DNA of 64,000 bases from SHZI01 sp963698405. Its GTDB lineage: Bacteria > Pseudomonadota > Gammaproteobacteria > Steroidobacterales > GCA-2729495. The stretch is taken from NCBI GenBank assembly GCA_963698405.1, contig CAVOQT010000004.1, positions 1-64,000 on the forward strand. Direction: 5' to 3'. Numbering within the stretch: position 1 is the stretch's first letter; each line of letters opens with the position of its first letter. A program made the position numbers and the translations under genes. Under the pieces are notes generated by a model that saw only the letters and a program-made list of their open reading frames with translations, had not been told where the DNA came from and did not search any database. Below, piece after piece: positions 17,748 to 25,318 of this stretch.

Positions 17748-18362
17748 TCACACCGTTGATGGTTCAAAACGGTAATGAAACGTACCCGCGTCTGTCACAA
17801 CTGCTTCAAGTTGCACGTCGTGTTTCTGATCAGGGACTGTACTGATTTGCTGAAACGCATACGCAAGTCCGATGAAGTGCGGGCGCCGAAAATTTGCGCG
17901 CAGTGCAAGAAAGGCCAGTGTCCTGTCGTAATAGCCACCGCCCATGCCGAGTCGATGACCGCTTGCATCGAAGCCAACCACCGGCGCGAGAATTACATCC
18001 ATCTCGCGCGCAGCGCGCCATGCATCATCATCACAGACCGGTTCAGAAATGCCGAAGCGGTTGCTGACCAGCAGGCTGTCGGGTGTAAAGGGGGCGAAGC
18101 GAAGTTCTGCGCCAGCCACTACCGGCAGAAAAACTTCACGTCTGCGCCGCCAGGCCGCACTGATGATCGGTGTGCAGTCAAGTTCACCAGAGACCGGGAA
18201 ATACAGTGCCAATCGCCGGCTGCGAGCCATTACCGGCAAGCGCCAGACCCTGATCGCAACTCGTGCAGATGCCTGCCGTATCTGCTCTGGGGTCAGGGCC
18301 CGGCGCTGTGCCAGCAGGCGCTGGCGGTATTGTGATTTTGCAGGAAGCTGATCGTTGAACAT
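17748..18362 (-). CDS. fthC: 5-formyltetrahydrofolate cyclo-ligase
   Basis: Enzyme of about 204 residues (YgfA family) converting 5-formyl-THF to 5,10-methenyl-THF with ATP. Motifs are the basic N-terminus KSQYRQRLLAQRRAL, LALYFPVSGELD and the nucleotide-binding GHRLGMGGGYYDRTL. ATG 18362 gives the family length and lies 13 bases after the 6S RNA 3' end; an upstream ATG at 18425 would lie inside 6S RNA and is unlikely. The ssrS-ygfA pair is a conserved gammaproteobacterial arrangement, and the enzyme links to the folate-using glycine cleavage operon at 23.8-28.2 kb. Confidence 0.93.
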   Translation of the reverse strand: MFNDQLPAKSQYRQRLLAQRRALTPEQIRQASARVAIRVWRLPVMARSRRLALYFPVSGELDCTPIISAAWRRRREVFLPVVAGAELRFAPFTPDSLLVSNRFGISEPVCDDDAWRAAREMDVILAPVVGFDASGHRLGMGGGYYDRTLAFLALRANFRRPHFIGLAYAFQQISTVPDQKHDVQLEAVVTDAGTFHYRFEPSTV

Positions 18363-18374
18363 GGGGAAGAAGGT

Positions 18375-18563
18375 GGCCCCTCCCACCTGTGCCGGTGCGG
18401 CCTGCTGCTCACCGACCGGGAGCATCAGGTGGAATCAAACGCGGTAGAGAAGGCTTCCCGCACGGAGCGGTCATGCACAGACTACCGACAGCCGGCGATT
18501 CCGAAAGCGCGATTAAGGGTCGAGAGACCAATCAAGCCACTGTCGAACACCGCAGGAGGGACC
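18375..18563 (-). ncRNA. ssrS: 6S RNA
   Basis: The approximately 189-base region between zapA and fthC carries 6S RNA hallmarks. The 5' end GGTCCCTCC pairs fully with the 3' end GGAGGGGCC. The middle holds a GCATG...CCGT..GGAAGCCTT segment that lines up with the conserved half of E. coli 6S RNA. A perfect TATAAT lies seven bases before the predicted start. The location next to zapA and ygfA is the conserved one. 6S RNA mimics an open promoter and sequesters sigma-70 RNA polymerase in stationary phase. The ends are inferred from the pairing. Confidence 0.88.
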
Positions 18564-18569
18564 GGCTCC

Positions 18570-18575
18570 ATTATA
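18570..18575 (-). promoter_or_regulatory. -10 element of 6S RNA promoter
   Basis: Perfect TATAAT on the leftward strand, seven bases upstream of the predicted 6S RNA 5' end at 18563. The -35 region is weak (AT-rich at 18593-18598). Confidence 0.7.
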
Positions 18576-18606
18576 AGCACGGACCCGGGCAAAAATATGT
18601 GACGTG

Positions 18607-18924
18607 TCAGAGGTCGAGTTGGCGTCCGGCTTGCAGCGTGCCCTCGATGCGTTCACGCATGGCCTGCAGTCTGAGTTTGGCAGTGCCCTCGAGAGCTTCG
18701 CCGATATTGCGCGAGCGCAGCAATTCATTGGCCATGTTCAGTGCTGCCATCACCGCGATCCGGTCGAGGCCGATCACCTTGCCGCTATCCCGAATCTCGC
18801 GCATCTTGGAATTCAGCAGCTCAGCCGAGTTCAGCAAGGCGACGCGCTCACTGGCCGGGCAGGAGATCTGGTACTCCTTCTCCAGAATCTTGATGTTGAC
18901 CTGTGTTGAGACTTCCAGAGTCAT
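18607..18924 (-). CDS. zapA: Cell division protein ZapA
   Basis: Protein of 105 residues that cross-links FtsZ protofilaments at mid-cell. It shows the ZapA head (VNIKILEKEYQISCPASER, LLNSAELLNSKMREIRDSGKVIGLDRIAVMAALN cut by the family GLDRIAVMAALN motif) and a C-terminal coiled coil. It overlaps the zapB-like gene upstream by four bases (ATGA), and 6S RNA follows downstream, as in most gammaproteobacteria. Confidence 0.95.
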   Translation of the reverse strand: MTLEVSTQVNIKILEKEYQISCPASERVALLNSAELLNSKMREIRDSGKVIGLDRIAVMAALNMANELLRSRNIGEALEGTAKLRLQAMRERIEGTLQAGRQLDL

Positions 18925-19151
18925 GTGCCGTGCTCCATGGCCTTGAGACGTCCGACTATTGCCTCAACCCGCGAACGGACCTGTTCGTTTTTCTGCAACA
19001 GGGTGGCGCGCTCGGCAATCAAGGTGTCCTGGCGCTGGCGTAGTGAACGGTTTTCATCCTTGAGCTGAGTGGTGATCACCACCAGTTCGTCGAGTCGGCG
19101 CTCAAGGCGTTCGAGTTCACGGCTGAAGGTCTTTTCAAGGTCATTGCTCAT
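18921..19151 (-). CDS. ZapB-like coiled-coil protein (TIGR02449 type)
   Basis: Small protein of 76 residues that is predicted coiled coil over nearly its entire length (heptads from LERLERRLDELV to VEAIVGRLKAM). It matches the small family that sits directly upstream of zapA in Xanthomonadales and Pseudomonas relatives and is thought to act like ZapB in Z-ring organisation. The function is inferred from position and coiled-coil form. There is no Shine-Dalgarno before the start, and a promoter -10 lies only seven bases away. Confidence 0.85.
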   Translation of the reverse strand: MSNDLEKTFSRELERLERRLDELVVITTQLKDENRSLRQRQDTLIAERATLLQKNEQVRSRVEAIVGRLKAMEHGT

Positions 19152-19158
19152 GGCGCTG

Positions 19159-19188
19159 AATATAGTGTCAGCCCGCTGTCACGGTCAA
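19159..19188 (-). promoter_or_regulatory. Promoter of zapB-like/zapA unit, possibly leaderless
   Basis: Leftward TTGACC (19188-19183) and TATATT (19164-19159) with an 18-base spacer. The transcription start would fall at or within a base or two of the ATG at 19151, so the mRNA would have essentially no leader. Confidence 0.55.
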
Positions 19189-19309
19189 ATACCGGCTGGC
19201 CTGAGCCTGATGCTAGGATAGCCGGGCCGTCCGAATCTGTTAAAAGTCCCGACTGTCGGTTCGTTTGTTTCGCTGTTTCAATACCATTGATTTAACGCCG
19301 GGTTTAGCC

Positions 19310-19921
19310 ATGACGGCCAGCATGTTCTTGTCCTTCGATGTCATAGACGATGCCCTGCGGCGTGCAGGGGCGATCACCGATCCTGCCGAAGCCCATGGCA
19401 GCCTGTGCGGGCTGGTGTGTGTGCTGGGCGCTGCTGCGCAGTCGCCCTGGATGGCAGACACCCTGCCCACTGCCAATGGGGCAGTCGTGCCGGATGATCG
19501 GGCTGCTGCCGATCCGTCCGGGACGGCAGATCTCGCGGAGCTGCTTGGCGCACTGGCGGTGGCCAGCTCCGCAGCGCTCGAGGCTGGCGATATGAGTTTC
19601 CAGCCCTTGCTGCCCGAAGACGGCGAGTCGCTTGAGCAACGTACCATTGCTCTCGCGACATGGTGCCAGGGGTTCAACTATGGTCTGGCGCTTGCGGTGC
19701 GTATCGGCGATGCCGATGAGGCGGTTCAGCAGCCGACCATTGCCGAGATCGTGCGGGATTTCGCCGAGGTGGCTCAGCTCGGTTATACGGAAGACGAGAT
19801 CGAGGGTGAGGGAGAAGTTGCCTGGGCGGAGCTGGTCGAATATGTCCGCGTGAGTGTGCAACTGGTCTTTGAAGAACTGGCAGGGGTCCGGCAGCGCATT
19901 GGCGCTGCGGTTCGCCACTGA
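19310..19921 (+). CDS. UPF0149 / YgfB-family protein
   Basis: Protein of about 203 residues of the YecA/YgfB (UPF0149) family: an N-terminal helical half with AHGSLCGLVC and a C-terminal half with WCQGFNYGLAL and DFAEVAQLGY. In Pseudomonas aeruginosa YgfB modulates gene expression affecting beta-lactam resistance; its role elsewhere is unclear. ATG 19310 (MTASMFLSF) is preferred over an upstream TTG. It is followed 10 bases later by pepP, the usual ygfB-pepP pairing. Confidence 0.9.
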   Translation: MTASMFLSFDVIDDALRRAGAITDPAEAHGSLCGLVCVLGAAAQSPWMADTLPTANGAVVPDDRAAADPSGTADLAELLGALAVASSAALEAGDMSFQPLLPEDGESLEQRTIALATWCQGFNYGLALAVRIGDADEAVQQPTIAEIVRDFAEVAQLGYTEDEIEGEGEVAWAELVEYVRVSVQLVFEELAGVRQRIGAAVRH

Positions 19922-19931
19922 CGTCCAGGCC

Positions 19932-21245
19932 ATGAACCCGGAAGAATTTACCCGCCGTCGCCGGCAGTTGATGCGCATGATGGGCAAGGGGGGTATTGCG
20001 ATTCTGCCCGCCGCACAGCCACGCATGCGCAATCGGGATGTCCAGTATCCCTATCGGCAGGACAGCGACTTTTATTACCTGACCGGCTTCAGCGAGCCTG
20101 AAGCGGTTGCGGTGCTCGCGCCGGGCCGGGCTGGTGGCGAGTATCTGCTTTTCTGCCGCGACCGGAATCCCTTGCGCGAAACCTGGGACGGGACACGTGC
20201 CGGACCGGCCAATGCGGTGAGTCAGTTTGGTGCGGATGAAGCGCTGCCGATCGGCAAGGTCGATGACAGCCTGCCGAAGATCATCGCCGGCTGTGAGCGC
20301 GTCTATTACACGATGGGCGCACACCCGGAATTTGACCAGCGGCTGACCGGCTGGCTGTCTGCGCTCGGTTCGCATGGCAGCGCAACGGGCACGCATACGC
20401 CGGATCAGTTCATCGCCGTCGATCACTTTCTGCACGATCTGCGGCTGTACAAGAGCCGGGAAGAGCTGGTGGCGATGCGGCGGGCCGGGCGTATCGCCAT
20501 CCAGGCGCACCGACGGGCCATGAGTATCTGCCGGCCCGGCCTGCACGAGTATCAGATCGAAGCTGAATTCATGCATGAGTTCCACAATCACGGTGCCCGG
20601 CCATCGTATCTGCCTATCGTCGGCTCCGGACCCAACAGTTGCATCCTCCATTACCATGCCAACAACCGGAAGCTGGAGGATGGCGATCTGCTGCTGGTCG
20701 ATGCCGGCTGTGAGTATGATTACTATGCATCGGATGTGACGCGCACCTGGCCGGTCAACGGGCGCTTCACTTCGGAGCAGCGTGCGGTATACCAGGTGGT
20801 GCTTGACGCTCACGAGGCTGCACTTGCCGAAGTCAGGCCAGGCAATCCCTGGAGTCAGCCGCACGAAGCGGCTGTACGCGCGATAACACGTGGCCTGAAA
20901 CAGCTGGGCTTGCTGGAGGGCAGTCTGGCCAGCCTGATCCGGACGCGAGCGTATCAGCGGTTTTTCATGCACCGTACCGGACACTGGCTGGGCATGGACG
21001 TGCACGATGTCGGTGACTACAAGATTGCCGGGGAGTGGCGCGTCCTTGAGCCAGGCATGACCTTGACCGTCGAACCCGGTATCTACATTCCGGCCGGCAG
21101 TCGCGGCATCCCCAGGCACTGGTGGAACATCGGCATACGGATTGAAGATGACGTGCTCGTGACCCGGGATGGTTGCGAGGTCCTGACCCGTGACCTGCCG
21201 CGGGATCCGGACACGATCGAGGCCATGGTAGGCACGGCAGCCTGA
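19932..21245 (+). CDS. pepP: Xaa-Pro aminopeptidase
   Basis: Dinuclear manganese aminopeptidase P of 437 residues that removes N-terminal residues preceding proline. The N-terminal domain opens MNPEEFTRRRRQLM and contains DSDFYYLTGF. The C-terminal pita-bread domain carries the metal ligands in DAGCEYDYYASDVTR (two Asp), the histidine of HRTGHWLGMDVHD and the glutamates of VEPGIYI and GIRIEDDV. The start at 19932 gives the family length. The ubiquinone genes ubiH/ubiI that often follow pepP are absent here. Confidence 0.96.
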   Translation: MNPEEFTRRRRQLMRMMGKGGIAILPAAQPRMRNRDVQYPYRQDSDFYYLTGFSEPEAVAVLAPGRAGGEYLLFCRDRNPLRETWDGTRAGPANAVSQFGADEALPIGKVDDSLPKIIAGCERVYYTMGAHPEFDQRLTGWLSALGSHGSATGTHTPDQFIAVDHFLHDLRLYKSREELVAMRRAGRIAIQAHRRAMSICRPGLHEYQIEAEFMHEFHNHGARPSYLPIVGSGPNSCILHYHANNRKLEDGDLLLVDAGCEYDYYASDVTRTWPVNGRFTSEQRAVYQVVLDAHEAALAEVRPGNPWSQPHEAAVRAITRGLKQLGLLEGSLASLIRTRAYQRFFMHRTGHWLGMDVHDVGDYKIAGEWRVLEPGMTLTVEPGIYIPAGSRGIPRHWWNIGIRIEDDVLVTRDGCEVLTRDLPRDPDTIEAMVGTAA

Positions 21246-21264
21246 TGAGGCGACAGAAGCATTT

Positions 21265-22797
21265 ATGAAAGCCTACAAGGTTTGGGTACTCGCACTGGCC
21301 CTGTTTCTGGTCGGCGGGGCATTGTTTGTCTACAAATGGCAGGTGCTTGGCTATCCGCTGTTGCCTGAGGATGAGACGCGTATCTGGACGGTCGAGGCGA
21401 CGCTGAAATTCGATGCCGGTCCGGCGCCGGTACCCGCGAAGGTCACGCTGCACGTGCCGGCACTGACGCCAGGCTTTGCCATCCTCGATGAAAATTTTGT
21501 CTCACGTGGTTTCGGCTTTACCACCCGCTATGTAAGCGGCGGGCGCCAGGTGCAATGGGCGGTGCGCCGGATCAAGGGCGAGCAGACGCTGTATTACCGG
21601 GCGACGATCTACAAAGATCCGCTGCAGGTCGAGAATGACACCACACCGCCATTTCCGGCGCAGCCCCGGTTGCGCGAGTCAGACAGTCTGGCCTTGCAGC
21701 AGCTACTTGGACAGATACAGAGCCAGTCGGCGGATCCGGCCTCATTTACCGTGGAATTGCTCAAGCGGCTGGCGAATCCCGGTGCCGACCAGAACGTGCT
21801 GATGCTGCTCGGGCCGCAGGCGGGGACGACCAAGCGGGCGCTGACCGCAATCACCGTACTGGCAGCGGCACAGATTCCCGCCCGGCTGTTGCGCGGTGTC
21901 TATCTGGTAGACCGGGAGCGACAGGCGCGTGTGCTGCCCTGGCTGGAAGTGCACGACGGTGAACGCTGGGTCTACTTTGATCCGGCCACCGGCGCCCAGG
22001 GGCTGCCGGACAATTTTCTGATCTGGTGGCGCGGTTCCGAGCCGCTCTATACGCACGATGGCGATGGTGACACGGAGGTGCAGTTTTCCGTGCAGCGCAA
22101 TGAGGTTGATCCGGTGCTGGTTGCCGAGCGCAGGGCCGTAGCCTGGCACTCACGGATTGCAGACTTTTCGATGTTTTCGCTGCCTATCCAGACCCAGGCG
22201 GTATACGGCGTGCTGCTGATGATTCCACTCGGCGCGCTGCTGGTGGTGTTTTTGCGCAACATCGTTGGCGTCACAACCTTCGGTACCTTCATGCCGGTAC
22301 TGGTCGCGCTGGCCTTTCGCGAGACCGAAGTAGTGGCGGGTGTGATCCTGTTTTCACTGGTTGTGGTACTTGGCCTGCTGTTCCGCTTCTTTATGGAGCA
22401 TCTGCGCCTGCTGCTGGTGCCGCGACTCGCCTCCGTACTCATCATCGTGGTGTTGCTGATGGCGCTGATCAGTATCGTTGGGCACCAGCTCGGTCTGGAT
22501 ATGGGGTTGTCGGTCGGTCTGTTCCCGATGGTCATTCTCACCATGACCATCGAACGCATGTCGATCGTGTGGGAAGAGCGTGGCCCCACGGAGGCGATCC
22601 AGCAGGGGGTTGGCAGCCTGTTTGTCGCTGCGCTGTGCTTCAGTGTGATGGATCTCGAAATCTTCAAGCATCTGTTCTTCGTCTTTCCAGAACTGCTGCT
22701 CTGGCTGCTGGCCATAACCCTGCTGCTTGGCCGCTACAGCGGCTACCGGTTGCTTGAGCTGGTGCGCTTCAAGTCTCTGGCGGGCAAGGCACCCTGA
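21265..22797 (+). CDS. Inactive transglutaminase-like protein fused to 7TM domain
   Basis: Membrane protein of 510 residues. After an N-terminal anchor helix (about 7-24), residues 35-300 form a periplasmic transglutaminase-like domain of the type described as catalytically inactive. Residues about 310-500 form a seven-helix domain with the family motif NIVGVTTFGTFMPVLVALA. It overlaps the downstream ATP-grasp gene by one base. The same pair, often with a retropepsin-like zinc protease gene, is widespread in proteobacteria and has been predicted to modify or transport a peptide or amino-acid conjugate; no protease gene is adjacent here. Biochemical function is unknown. Confidence 0.85.
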   Translation: MKAYKVWVLALALFLVGGALFVYKWQVLGYPLLPEDETRIWTVEATLKFDAGPAPVPAKVTLHVPALTPGFAILDENFVSRGFGFTTRYVSGGRQVQWAVRRIKGEQTLYYRATIYKDPLQVENDTTPPFPAQPRLRESDSLALQQLLGQIQSQSADPASFTVELLKRLANPGADQNVLMLLGPQAGTTKRALTAITVLAAAQIPARLLRGVYLVDRERQARVLPWLEVHDGERWVYFDPATGAQGLPDNFLIWWRGSEPLYTHDGDGDTEVQFSVQRNEVDPVLVAERRAVAWHSRIADFSMFSLPIQTQAVYGVLLMIPLGALLVVFLRNIVGVTTFGTFMPVLVALAFRETEVVAGVILFSLVVVLGLLFRFFMEHLRLLLVPRLASVLIIVVLLMALISIVGHQLGLDMGLSVGLFPMVILTMTIERMSIVWEERGPTEAIQQGVGSLFVAALCFSVMDLEIFKHLFFVFPELLLWLLAITLLLGRYSGYRLLELVRFKSLAGKAP

Positions 22798-23759
22798 TGT
22801 TTGGTCTGGCCAGGCGACTGTCTGTCAATGGGGTGCTTGGCATCAATGCGCGTAATTGCCAGTACATCCTGCGCCACAATCCCCGCCGTCTGTATCCGCT
22901 GGTCGATGACAAGCTGGCCACCAAGCGCTTGGCGATCGCAGCTGGTCTGCCGGTGCCAGAGCTTTACGGCGTCATTGCCAGCCACCGTGACGTGCGTGAA
23001 TTGCCCAAGTGCGTGGCAGAGCATCGCGATTTCGTCATCAAGCCGGCGCATGGCTCAGGTGGCGACGGCATCCTGGTGATCTCGGCCCGCGTCAGGGACG
23101 GCTCGGTGTTCCGGCTGGTCGACGGTACGATCATGGACGGTGACGATATGGGTCATCACCTGTCGAACATCATCAGCGGCCAGTACAGCCTCGGTGGGCA
23201 CCGGGATGTCGCGCTGATCGAGTATTGCGTGAAGTTTGATCCGATCTTCAGCGAGTGCGCTTATCGCGGTATCCCGGATATTCGCGTTATCGTGTTTCGT
23301 GGCTATCCGGCAATGGCCATGCTGCGATTGCCAACCCGGAAGTCACACGGCAAGGCCAACCTGCACCAGGGTGCGGTGGGTGCCGGGCTTGATATGGCGA
23401 CGGGTGAAACCACCTGTGCAGTCATCGGCAATTCGGTGGTCACCGAGCACCCGGATACCGGCGCGCTGATTGCCGGTCTGCGGATCCCGCGCTGGCAGTA
23501 TCTGCTGGACTTTGCATCCCGCTGTCATGAACTGACCGGACTCGGTTATCTTGGCGTGGATATCGTGCTCGACCGTGACAAGGGGCCGATGTTGCTGGAG
23601 CTCAATGTCCGGCCGGGCCTCAATATCCAGATCGCAAACCGGTGCGGGCTGCGTGACCGGCTCAGGTTGATCGAGGCACAGCCTGCCGGTGCATCTGTAG
23701 ACGAGCGCGTAGCGTTCGCCATGGCGGCGTTTTCGTCGTCTGTATCCGTGGCAAATTAA
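22797..23759 (+). CDS. Alpha-L-glutamate ligase-like ATP-grasp protein
   Basis: ATP-grasp enzyme of 320 residues related to RimK and tubulin-tyrosine-ligase-like amidoligases. It opens VNGVLGINARNCQYI. The ATP-binding lysine and glycine-rich loop are in FVIKPAHGSGGDGILVI, and the metal-binding carboxylate/Asn signature is ELNVRPGLNIQIAN. It would ligate an amino acid to a carboxylate acceptor at the cost of ATP; the acceptor is unknown. Translational coupling with the transglutaminase/7TM gene indicates a shared job, with the ligase on the cytoplasmic side. Confidence 0.87.
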   Translation: MFGLARRLSVNGVLGINARNCQYILRHNPRRLYPLVDDKLATKRLAIAAGLPVPELYGVIASHRDVRELPKCVAEHRDFVIKPAHGSGGDGILVISARVRDGSVFRLVDGTIMDGDDMGHHLSNIISGQYSLGGHRDVALIEYCVKFDPIFSECAYRGIPDIRVIVFRGYPAMAMLRLPTRKSHGKANLHQGAVGAGLDMATGETTCAVIGNSVVTEHPDTGALIAGLRIPRWQYLLDFASRCHELTGLGYLGVDIVLDRDKGPMLLELNVRPGLNIQIANRCGLRDRLRLIEAQPAGASVDERVAFAMAAFSSSVSVAN

Positions 23760-23773
23760 TCGAGGCAGAAACG

Positions 23774-24877
23774 ATGGCGCATCAAACCCCGCTTTATGCC
23801 GACCATGTGGCCAACGATGCCCGGATTGTCGAATTCGGTGGCTGGGATATGCCGCTGCAGTATGCATCTGCGCTCGCAGAGCACCACGCCGTCAGGCAGT
23901 CATGTGGCATCTTTGATGTGTCGCATATGACGGTCGTTGACCTGACTGGCCCGGACAGCACGAATTTTCTGCTGCGGCTGCTGGCCAATGATCCGGGCAA
24001 GCTGCGTAACATGGGCAAGGGCCTGTATAGCTGCATGCTCAATGATGCGGGTGGTGTGGTCGATGACCTGATCGCCTACCGGACTGGCGACAACGCCTAC
24101 CGGTTGATCATCAATGCCGCAACGCGTGTCCAGGATCTCGGTTGGATGGCCCGCGTTGCTGATCGGGATGATGTCGTGATCCGGCACCGCGACGATCTGC
24201 TGATGATCGCCGTACAGGGTCCGAAAGCGCGGGAACTTGCCGTGCCACTGCTACCGGAGGAGCTGCAGGCGGCGGCGCTCGCGTTGCGCTCCTTCGAATG
24301 CGCACGCCATGAGCATGTGTTTGTAGCCCGCACCGGTTACACCGGTGAGGATGGTTTTGAAATCGTGCTGCCGGCTGAGGCCGGAGTGGCACTGTGGCGA
24401 GCGCTGGCGGTGGCTGGCGCGGTCCGTTGTGGTCTGGGTGCGCGGGATACGCTGCGCCTGGAGGCCGGGCTCAACCTTTATGGCCAGGACATGGATGCAG
24501 GAACTTCACCGCTGGTGTCTGCGCTGGGCTGGACCGTCGCTTTCGAACCGGCTGACCGTCAGTTCCGTGGCCGTGCGGCACTGGAAAAGCAGATCGCAGA
24601 AGGTATTACGGAGCGGCTGACCGGGCTCGTGCTGGAGGATCGGGGTATCATGCGCCACGGCCAGCGGGTGATAACCGGGGCCGGCGAAGGCATTATCACC
24701 AGCGGCGGTTTTTCACCGACGATGGAGTGCTCAATTGCGCTGGCGCGGCTGCCGGTTACAGCGAAGGGCGCCTGTCAGGTCGATATTCGTGGTGTGCTGC
24801 GTAAAGCGCGGATCGTCAAACCGCCGTTCGTTCGCCTCGGGCGCGTACTGGTTGACGACACCCCGGTTCAGGAATAG
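23774..24877 (+). CDS. gcvT: Glycine cleavage system T protein (aminomethyltransferase)
   Basis: Tetrahydrofolate-dependent aminomethyltransferase of 367 residues that releases ammonia and makes 5,10-methylene-THF from the lipoyl-bound aminomethyl group. Motifs are HHAVRQSCGIFDVSHM, TGYTGEDGFEIVLP and GLGARDTLRLEAGLNLYGQDMD, the last with the catalytic Asp region. It lies only 14 bases after the ATP-grasp gene, and I see no glycine riboswitch in that gap. First gene of gcvT-H-PA-PB. Confidence 0.97.
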   Translation: MAHQTPLYADHVANDARIVEFGGWDMPLQYASALAEHHAVRQSCGIFDVSHMTVVDLTGPDSTNFLLRLLANDPGKLRNMGKGLYSCMLNDAGGVVDDLIAYRTGDNAYRLIINAATRVQDLGWMARVADRDDVVIRHRDDLLMIAVQGPKARELAVPLLPEELQAAALALRSFECARHEHVFVARTGYTGEDGFEIVLPAEAGVALWRALAVAGAVRCGLGARDTLRLEAGLNLYGQDMDAGTSPLVSALGWTVAFEPADRQFRGRAALEKQIAEGITERLTGLVLEDRGIMRHGQRVITGAGEGIITSGGFSPTMECSIALARLPVTAKGACQVDIRGVLRKARIVKPPFVRLGRVLVDDTPVQE

Positions 24878-24898
24878 TTACAGGGAATACGGATACGC

Positions 24899-25291
24899 AT
24901 GAGTCAGGTACCGCAGCAGCTCAAGTACACGGAGGACCACGAGTGGGTCCGGGCCGAAGCCGATGGTTCGGTGGTGATCGGTGTCACCGATCACGCGCAG
25001 CATCAGCTTGGCGAACTCGTCTACGTCGAACTTCCGGAAGCAGGACGGACCGTTGCACGTGGTGATGCGATGGCCGTGGTGGAATCCACCAAGGCGGCTT
25101 CGGATGTCTATGCACCGCTGTCCGGTACCATCGTACAGGGCAATCCGGCGCTGGCCGATCAGCCGGAACTCGTGAATACCGATCCCTATGGCGAGGGTTG
25201 GCTGGTGCGGCTGCGTCCCGGTGACGCGGGAGATCTCGCTGCCCTGCTGGACAGTGCGGCATATACAAAGCTGCTAGCCGCAGAAGGCTGA
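24899..25291 (+). CDS. gcvH: Glycine cleavage system H protein
   Basis: Lipoyl-carrier protein of 130 residues. The lipoylated lysine is Lys65 in AVVESTKAASDVYAP. Other family landmarks are KYTEDHEWV, GVTDHAQHQLGELVYVELP and PYGEGWL. It shuttles the aminomethyl group from the P to the T protein. It lies 21 bases after gcvT and 27 bases before gcvPA. Confidence 0.98.
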   Translation: MSQVPQQLKYTEDHEWVRAEADGSVVIGVTDHAQHQLGELVYVELPEAGRTVARGDAMAVVESTKAASDVYAPLSGTIVQGNPALADQPELVNTDPYGEGWLVRLRPGDAGDLAALLDSAAYTKLLAAEG

Positions 25292-25318
25292 GACAGGCCC
25301 AGGCGACAGGAATCCGAC

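Noticed and set aside
19674..21119. 481-codon leftward frame opposite pepP
   Set aside because: Antisense shadow of a complete aminopeptidase P gene; no family features.
23740..23800. Glycine riboswitch before gcvT
   Set aside because: Only 14 bases separate gcvT from the preceding gene; no aptamer could fit and none is visible inside the upstream coding end.
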